Positions 57,120 to 64,000 of a stretch of DNA of 64,000 bases are shown here, in pieces; the stretch's first letter is position 1, and each line of letters begins with the position of its first letter. The stretch spans positions 50,077,962 through 50,141,961 of the forward strand of contig OY720349.1 of the NCBI GenBank assembly GCA_963082975.1, given 5' to 3'. The DNA comes from Labia minor (taxonomy: Eukaryota > Arthropoda > Insecta > Dermaptera > Spongiphoridae). The position numbers and the translations under genes were made by a program. The notes beneath the pieces are model-generated. The model did not search any database. It saw only the letters and a list, made by a program, of their open reading frames with translations, and had not been told where the DNA came from.

Positions 57120-58067
57120 TATTTACCATGAAAGTAACGCTATCACAATTCATTTGATTATAGAATAAAATGAAATGTTTGCCTAACATAATTCTGTCAG
57201 AGAATGTTCTATGACATCTCTTCCTTATGGCGTTACATTTATTTTCAAAGATAAATATATAAATTATTTGAAATTTGTATTATTTCATTATATTATTTCA
57301 AATAATAATTTATTATTTATTTAAGTAGTTAATAGATTATTTTCTCTAGCAATTATTTTCTTTAATTAATGTTATTTCTAATAAAAACAAGTAAATATAA
57401 TTATTTTAGAAAATATAATTTATTCATATATGAATATAGAATATTAATAAATGGGAAGAGAATTCAGGAAACGGATATAACAATTGGTCGAAACCAATTG
57501 GAAAAGTTCCAAATATGTCAAGAATCATTCAAGGTGTTAAGAGAATTTATTTGATAACGTTTTTAAACAGGTTTGTCTAATTTTTTAATTATAATCCAGT
57601 CATATTTATAATATCAACAATATTTTATTAACTAAAATATCAAATTGAATTTAATTTGAATTGAAAGTTATTTTTTGCATATTAACACTATATTATCTGT
57701 GTGAGTAGAAAATTATATAAATTTATTGAAATAATTATAATTACTTTAATAAGAAAATATTTTTATTATATGTTAGGAAAAAAATATTTTTTAAATTATA
57801 TTATTTTATTTTAAAAAATCTATAAGTAAATAAGTTGTAGGCATATTCAATTTTTTTTTAATTTCCTAATTTTCTAACCCCAATGATTTCAACCAAAAGA
57901 ACCCAGTCATATTTATCTTTCTATTTAATTGTTTTTAAAATTAAAAAAAATAATAATAATTTTTAGTGGGCTCTGAGTAAATTTCTTTAAGGAAAGGGGC
58001 CAAATAAGTTTGGGAACCACTAATATTAGAAGAGAATGCCAATACAACCTCCTATCAACACATTTTT
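57120..58067. other. AT-rich sequence, nothing recognised
   Basis: No feature supported. Confidence 0.5.
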
Positions 58068-58700
58068 ACCGACCGACGATAGTAAGGGAGGTATTGTTTT
58101 CACACCAAATTTCACATGTGGAGATTTTTACATATCTCCACGAATCATGCATTTTCTTAACAGAAAAAAGTATTTTTAGCATGATGTCTGTCCGTCCGTC
58201 TGTCCGTCTGTCCGTCTGTCCGTCTGTCCGTCCGTATAGATGTGTACAGCCTGAACGGCTCAACCGATTTTGATGAAATTTGGTATATTTACTTAATGCA
58301 TCAGTGGGATGAATTGATCAACTTTTGGTGCAAATCCGGAAACCGGAAGTGGTAGTATTAGCGATCGACGATAGGAAGGAAAGGGTTATCACACCAAATT
58401 TCACATGAGGAGATTTTTTACATATTATCACGAATCATTTACTTTGTATTGATTTTATCTTCGAGAAAAATCATCTTTATTAGTTTTTTTCTTAATTTAA
58501 AATTATATGACGTCATCCAGCCATTCACGACGTCACAGCCTGGTATTATGAATAAAGTAAAATTAAAAATATTTATGTTATATGCCTATCTGTTTTTTAT
58601 TACATTAATAGATATATTAAAATTATTTGAAATTATTTCTGTAGCTGGAAATTAATTTATTTCAAACTGTCGGTCGGTTCAGACCTGGCCGCAGGTCAAC
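58068..58700 (+). mobile_element. Family C HINE-like element, complete (copy C4)
   Basis: Best copy for defining the ends: starts ACCGACCGACGATAGTAAGG, GTCTGTCC microsatellite at 58189-58235, ends GTCGGTCGGTTCA then the hairpin GACCTG-GCCG-CAGGTC and AAC at 58700. Flanks are T at both sides. The Pro/Ser/Val-rich ORFs across the microsatellite are not genes. Confidence 0.85.
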
Positions 58701-60767
58701 TTATTTATATTTAAAAATCTGTTAATTTACATTATAAATAAAATATCTAGTATTTCTGTACTTTAAGTTTAAATAAACAATTTAACATTATGAAAAAATT
58801 TTTTAATAGCATTTATTTTATTTTGATATAAAATAAAAATTTAATATTCACGAAAGAATCATCTTCTTTTAACCAGGCACTATACGATTTATTAGTAAAT
58901 AATGGATTTATAAAAATAAAATTTACTCTGGTTAAAAAAAATTGTTCATAAGAGTATTCTTTTCAATGTTTATTTATAAAATCCTCCTGACCTTTGAATA
59001 ATCATATTTCTTGTTTTCTTCGAATTGAATAATTATATTTTATTAAATAATTATTTAAAAATAGAAAAATAATGACCCCTTCAATTCAGGTTCCAACAAT
59101 TAACATTAAATTCAGATACATATATACAGATTACAGATCAAAGTAATGTATAAACTACTTTATTATTATTATTACTTTTTAATCGTTTTATATTTTCTTG
59201 TTTACGCATCTATTAACTACACAAAATATAAACATATATATTATATAAATATTTAAAATGTGTATTTTATTGTTTAATATTTATTAACCTATACATACCA
59301 TATAGGTGTATACATAATAAACCGCATAATTATTATGATATAAGTATATTCATATGTATGGACTAATAAAATTAATGGTTGCATTAAATTTTTGTGACTA
59401 TGAATTAATGTTATATTCAGTTTAATTATTTATATATTTAAATTATAATATATACCTAGAGTTAATCAAGTTACTTACCAATGACATTTTTCATTTTGTA
59501 TGTAAATATAAAATCTCAATAAAAAAAGTGATTTTTATATTGCGTTGAAAAAATTAAAAAATTCAATAGTTTTTCAAAGGAAAATAACTTATTTGATAAA
59601 ATGAATAATATTCGAATTTGAACTTGAAATAATATTAAAATTATAATTAATCAAATAAAAAAAAAATCATAAATAAAAATACATGTTTCTTGATAATTAA
59701 TGCAAAATACACTATCTACTGTAAGACACATTTTCATTATATTTGAAAAAAAAATAATTGCAAATTTTTTATTTAAAAATTCACATTAGATAATATACAC
59801 CTATATATACACGTATTTTTGCCTGTATAAAGAACTTTCATCAAACAATTATAAAAAGTCTTGGATATCAAATTTTAAAACCTGAGCATATATATATTTG
59901 CCCAATAATCGCGCGAGTAGTTAAACCAAATAAAAAAATCACAAAATTACAAACTGTTTCATTCATGATTTAAAGATATGATAATTAATTTTTAAATATA
60001 AATGTATTATTAATAATATTTTGATCAAAATATTGTAGAGAGCCTAATTGCAAAATTTTCAATTGAATAATTTATGTTCAGACAGCTACTACTTATTAGG
60101 AGTGAGTGATTGTGTTTAATTAGTGCTTGTGTCTTTTTAATGAAATAATAATTAAAAAATAATTAAAAAATTCTTTCTTCAGGTTTTCATTATTTACGTT
60201 GTAAAACCTTTAACTTAAGAAAATAAAATGTGACCATATTTAAGAGAATATACTCATAAACTCGATTCAAAATTTAAATAAAAATAAAATAACATAATAA
60301 AATTAAATTCATGTAAATAGGAAATAGAATTGAAGGCCAAGGTAAGTCTATTTTAAATTTATTTTGTTAAAAATGTTGGTTATGAGAAAATAAAAATAAT
60401 TGATGGCTCAGGTGAACTTAAAGTTCATAAAAAATATTAAGTATACCTTTTTAACTTCTGGCTTATTTCTAAAACGCAATGAAAATACAAAATACTTCAT
60501 TTCATTTGCCACATTTTAATTGTTAATGGGTGATGTATTTAATTTTCTACTCTTGTCTATTTATTTTCTCAAATAACAAGTAACTTCTTAAGCAAATTCT
60601 CTTGTTTTGCAACTACAATACTTAATTAATATTTGTTTATTTATCGAAAATGCCATTATTCAATTAAATAATGAAAATAACAAGCTGCATTTCATATATA
60701 CTTACTTATCTATTAAATTTATTTAGTTGAAGTTTTACATTTTATTAAATAATTACTACAATTAATT
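58701..60767. other. AT-rich sequence, nothing certain
   Basis: A consensus-grade donor (GCCAAG/GTAAGT, 60340) follows a 21-nt open piece (EIELKAK). It is too short to call an exon. Confidence 0.4.
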
Positions 60768-60825
60768 ACTATCTCGTAAGAAGTTTTGAAGGTTCCTGAA
60801 TCATTTTCACTAAGATTGAGAAAAA

Positions 60826-60891
<66 letters not shown>

Positions 60892-61346
60892 GACAAGATT
60901 ACGCAAAAACGGTTTGAGTTAGAATCATGAAATTTGGTACATCGGCATTATTCAAAATTCGTAGTTTTCTATCAACTTTTGAGAAATGTAGCTCAACCGG
61001 AAGAGGGTCTTTACCTACAACGTTTTGATTTGTTTTCTTCTAAAGTGACCGTAAAAATAAAGATATATGTTTGATAATTTTTCACATGATTAATAATTGT
61101 ATAAAACTGCTATATATAGAATTTCAGCTTGATTGAATCACTGAAAGTACCAGAATTAATTTTTTAAACACTGCAAATTTCACGCGCCAACACGTGACAC
61201 AAAGAGCCAAACACGCGTTGGTTTAATAAATATTATTTATTAATTTTAATTTATAATTTATAATTAATTAAATTTAATTTAAATATAATATATTATGTTA
61301 TTTATTCCAATTCAAATTGCGAGATAGTCAAGTGGAGACACTCCAG
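60768..61346 (+). mobile_element. Family B HINE-like element (copy B8)
   Basis: Starts ACTATCTCGTAAG, then lacks about 55 bp of the 5' block. It has the longest (GT)n in the window (60828-60882) and ends GCGAGATAGTCAAGTGGAGA plus CACTCCAG. Shares TTATTCCAATTCAAATTGCG and the AAGTGG variant with B2 only. Confidence 0.85.
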
Positions 61347-61495
61347 CTTATTTTATGATGATGTCAATCATTTGTGTATGGTCGTCAATTTGATGTTTTA
61401 TTCTTGTATAATTTCTTAACATTCAAATTGATACTCTAGGGAACAGAAGGATAAAACTATAAACTAGATAACCCTTTCAAACTTAAAAGAATTTA
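61347..61495 (+). repeat. 149-bp flank shared with copy B2 (9715-9863)
   Basis: Near-identical to the sequence after B2. Homology ends abruptly at 61495. Confidence 0.8.
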
Positions 61496-61626
61496 TAAAG
61501 TATCAATAGAATAAGAATGAATTGTATAATTAGAATACTCTATTTATTTAATTAAATATAAGGTTATGAAATTGAACTCTAACCTACCAGTTTTCTCAGA
61601 TAAATCGTGACAAATTTTGTCTAGTT

Positions 61627-61860
61627 CAGTAGGGTATGGAAGGCATGATATGAGTTGGATACCAACTGAAGGGTGCGTGAAGCACCTAACGTAAAAATAT
61701 TTTTATATATATAAATATGAATATTAAAAAACTACGTAGGGAAAATAATGGTATAACGAGAATAAATATCTTGTTCCCAAAAAAAACATCATAACTAACG
61801 CCCAAGAGGACGCAAGATGGGTGTATGTCATGGGCGCCAATTACTCTAAGTACGCCTCTG
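61627..61860. mobile_element. Older hAT-type MITE (234 bp)
   Basis: Starts CAGTAGGGTATGG and ends TAAGTACGCCTCTG. Flanking octamers GTCTAGTT (61619-61626) and GTCTAGTG (61861-61868) agree in seven of eight, and the terminal repeats are only partly alike. Hence older than the other three. Confidence 0.65.
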
Positions 61861-61868
61861 GTCTAGTG

Positions 61869-62763
61869 ATAGTACATTTAGTGCTTAAAACCACTAAAAG
61901 TTAAGGAATATACAATATATATAATAATATAATTTATAAGAGTAAGTATACGCATTTAACGATAAATGTAAAATAAAACTTTCATTTTCTGTGAAATATT
62001 TCTATATCATTAAATCATATTCTATATTTAACTATTTTATTTTATTTTTTTTATTTTTTAACTATTTCATTTTGTAAACGATTATAATATTTTTCCTTTT
62101 CAATGATATCCGGAATCAATTGATCTCACTTTGATTATCACGTGTGAATAAATCCGATTATGCGATCTGATTCATTTTCAATTCGTGCCAAACAAACATT
62201 TACTTAATAGAGGGAGAGAGAAAGAGACATATTTTAACTGATTATCCATCCCTCTTCTTTATTTATCTAAATATATAACATAGTTATATACAAAGTAACA
62301 TATGTAAATTTATATATCTTGAGATTGTTTGTTTTCAAGAAGTATATCTTATGTCTATTTGAGATTATTGTTTCTAAGTTTAAAATCCCTTATTTTATTC
62401 AGTTATATTCAAGAGTTCATAAATGCCTTACGTATCCCTTTAGCTTTCCACGGTTCATATTACAATTGAACCTATTTTAGTAATCTTAAACTTAAATCTT
62501 ATAAGAAGGAATCCATCTCTTATCAGAGGGTATCCATATCGATTAAGTATCTTAAAACATTGAACAATCGTAAAATCCAGGATTGGTTCTATTGTATTTT
62601 ATATATGCAAACAATAAAAATATTTATTACCAATGATAACATGACTATTCAATTATAAATATTGTTTACATTGTATTAAAAAACTTTTTGTAACAATGTA
62701 TAATCTCATTTGGTTATAACGAAAGGGAAATAAAATATTACTTTTTTGTTTTTTATTAAATAA
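61869..62763. other. AT-rich sequence, nothing recognised
   Basis: No feature supported. Confidence 0.5.
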
Positions 62764-63282
62764 CTAGCTGCTCAGAGCGCCTTCGGTGCTATTCACACCC
62801 GCCCCCTTTACCCCCGAGTGGTACATAGTATTTGGTTGAAAGTAGTAAAAGGTTTTCATCCATTTTGTTTCAATCAGTTATAATATAAAACATTCATTTC
62901 TTTTTGTGTATTTATTTAAAATATATTTTAATTTAATCAGTAAATTAATTATATATATTATTATTGTATATGTTATATTTAACAGTTCTTGGCCGCAACA
63001 CCCACATTTCTCCAAGTGTCCCTATCCTAAGCCTCTGTTCCATCTCTCTTACGTCCCTTCCACGCGTCCTTGGTTTTCCAAGCGGACGTTTTCCAATCGG
63101 TCTCCCCACCAATATCTTTTTTCTCTCCCATTCTAGCCATGTGCCCCCCCTATCGCAGCCTTCTCGCTTTAATAATCCAAACTATTTCTGCTGATGCATT
63201 GAGGTCATGCAATTTCTCCGCATGCAATGTCTCCGCCATTCCCTGGTGTCCTCATCATTCTTTGGCTCATAATTGCTGGAAA
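62764..63282 (-). mobile_element. Family D Helitron 3' part with LINE fragment (copy D3)
   Basis: Antisense. Terminal CTAG at 62767-62764 next to T, hairpin AGCACC-GAA-GGCGCT, then the LINE tail region in reverse to 63282. It keeps the ~180 bp deleted from D1. The 5' half is missing. The three overlapping plus-strand ORFs here are antisense shadows of the LINE text. Confidence 0.65.
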
Positions 63283-64000
63283 GCTCTGCTTTATGATATG
63301 GAATTTATTCTTTTGTTTATATTAATATTTATAATTTAAAGATTTTGCAAATTTTTTTTTTTTAATATTCACTTAATCTACTACTACTACTTACAACTAA
63401 CCAGAAAAATAATATTTCATAATGATTAACATTATGATTATATGACTTGAAATGGGAAATGGGCGCCGTGAAAATACTCATATACAAAATATTATTAAGT
63501 TTTTTTTATTCAATAATATTTATATTAAAGAAAATTAAATATTTTTTTTAAAGAAAATAATAAATTTTGTTAAGTAGTTGATTTTTAGCCAGAGTTGTAT
63601 GAAGAAATTTTAGTTAAAACAAAATTTTTAAAAACAGCATCCTCTTGTGTAAGATTCATCGCTTCACTTCAATTTTATCTATGAACAGGAATGAATTTTA
63701 ATGGAATGATGTGTAATTACACATTTTATTTAATTTTAATTTTTATATAAATATATTTATTTACCTTTTGAAATAAATTAATAATTTATGGAAAATAAAA
63801 AAAATATTTTTTGCTGAATTTATTATTTCAAATATAATTATGAGATACTGATTAGATAGTTGTATTATAAAAAGCAATAAATCACAGAACTCTTACTCGG
63901 AACTATCAACACCAAAGTTTCGGTCAAAGCACTAATCAGGATACCAATAGTTTTTTATAAAATATACCCACCTACTTCTAGTTGAAATCTGTTATTTGGT
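63283..64000. other. AT-rich sequence, nothing recognised
   Basis: No feature supported up to the window end. Confidence 0.5.

Noticed and set aside
58010-58273. ORFs with SVRPSVRLSVCPSVRP-type text
   Set aside because: Translation of the GTCC/GTCT microsatellite of family C.
60301-60345. 21-nt micro-exon before a perfect GTAAGT donor
   Set aside because: Too short, acceptor poor, no partner exon in compatible phase found.
62906-63339. Three overlapping plus-strand ORFs
   Set aside because: Antisense of the LINE fragment in Helitron copy D3. The similar antisense ORFs at 41711-42029 are rejected for the same reason.

Overview
The window is very AT-rich eukaryotic DNA (about three quarters A+T or more). 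No ORF longer than a few hundred codons appears outside a retroelement, and interspersed repeats are dense. The mix of mariner remnants, errantivirus-like Gag, Helitrons, hAT MITEs, a tRNA-derived SINE and LINE pieces suggests an arthropod. No more exact placement is supported. Nothing looks bacterial, and there is no rRNA, functional tRNA or CRISPR.

Layout. Most recognisable sequence belongs to three repeat families (called A, B and C here) with one shared plan: a terminal inverted motif, a homologous 5' block, a microsatellite, a 3' block, the same motif inverted, then a terminal hairpin. This is the plan of non-autonomous Helentrons (HINE/DINE-1 type). B has eight copies (7540, 9111, 13237, 19284, 21406, 22789, 32513, 60768), C has four copies and a stub (2143, 23761, 48350, 58068; stub 11832), and A has two (1, 13871). 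A separate Helitron family D (TC start, hairpin plus CTAG end, A/T insertion site) carries a captured piece of LINE reverse transcriptase at 17381, 40448 and 62764. hAT-type MITEs with 8-bp target duplications lie at 15404, 15767, 52131 and 61627. Mariner remnants lie at 7496 and 26785. A SINE with a 30-bp target duplication lies at 29724. Several foldback MITEs are present. One young Ty3/Gypsy (errantivirus-like) fossil spans 34377-40173 on the minus strand: it has Gag and a second ORF, no visible pol, and one LTR split by a 1.8-kb composite insertion.

Host genes. Coding signal is weak but not absent. Small GC-richer patches with good splice sites and open frames may be exons of long-intron genes. 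The two best sets are 4566-6480 (plus; four pieces in compatible phase) and 51484 to 47206 (minus; three pieces in compatible phase, then AATAAA). Single candidate terminal exons lie at 31607 (plus) and 43382 (minus). None could be assigned to a known family, and all need transcript evidence.

The long stretches between these features are mostly AT-rich sequence in which I see no gene or repeat boundary. They are listed so the reader knows they were examined.
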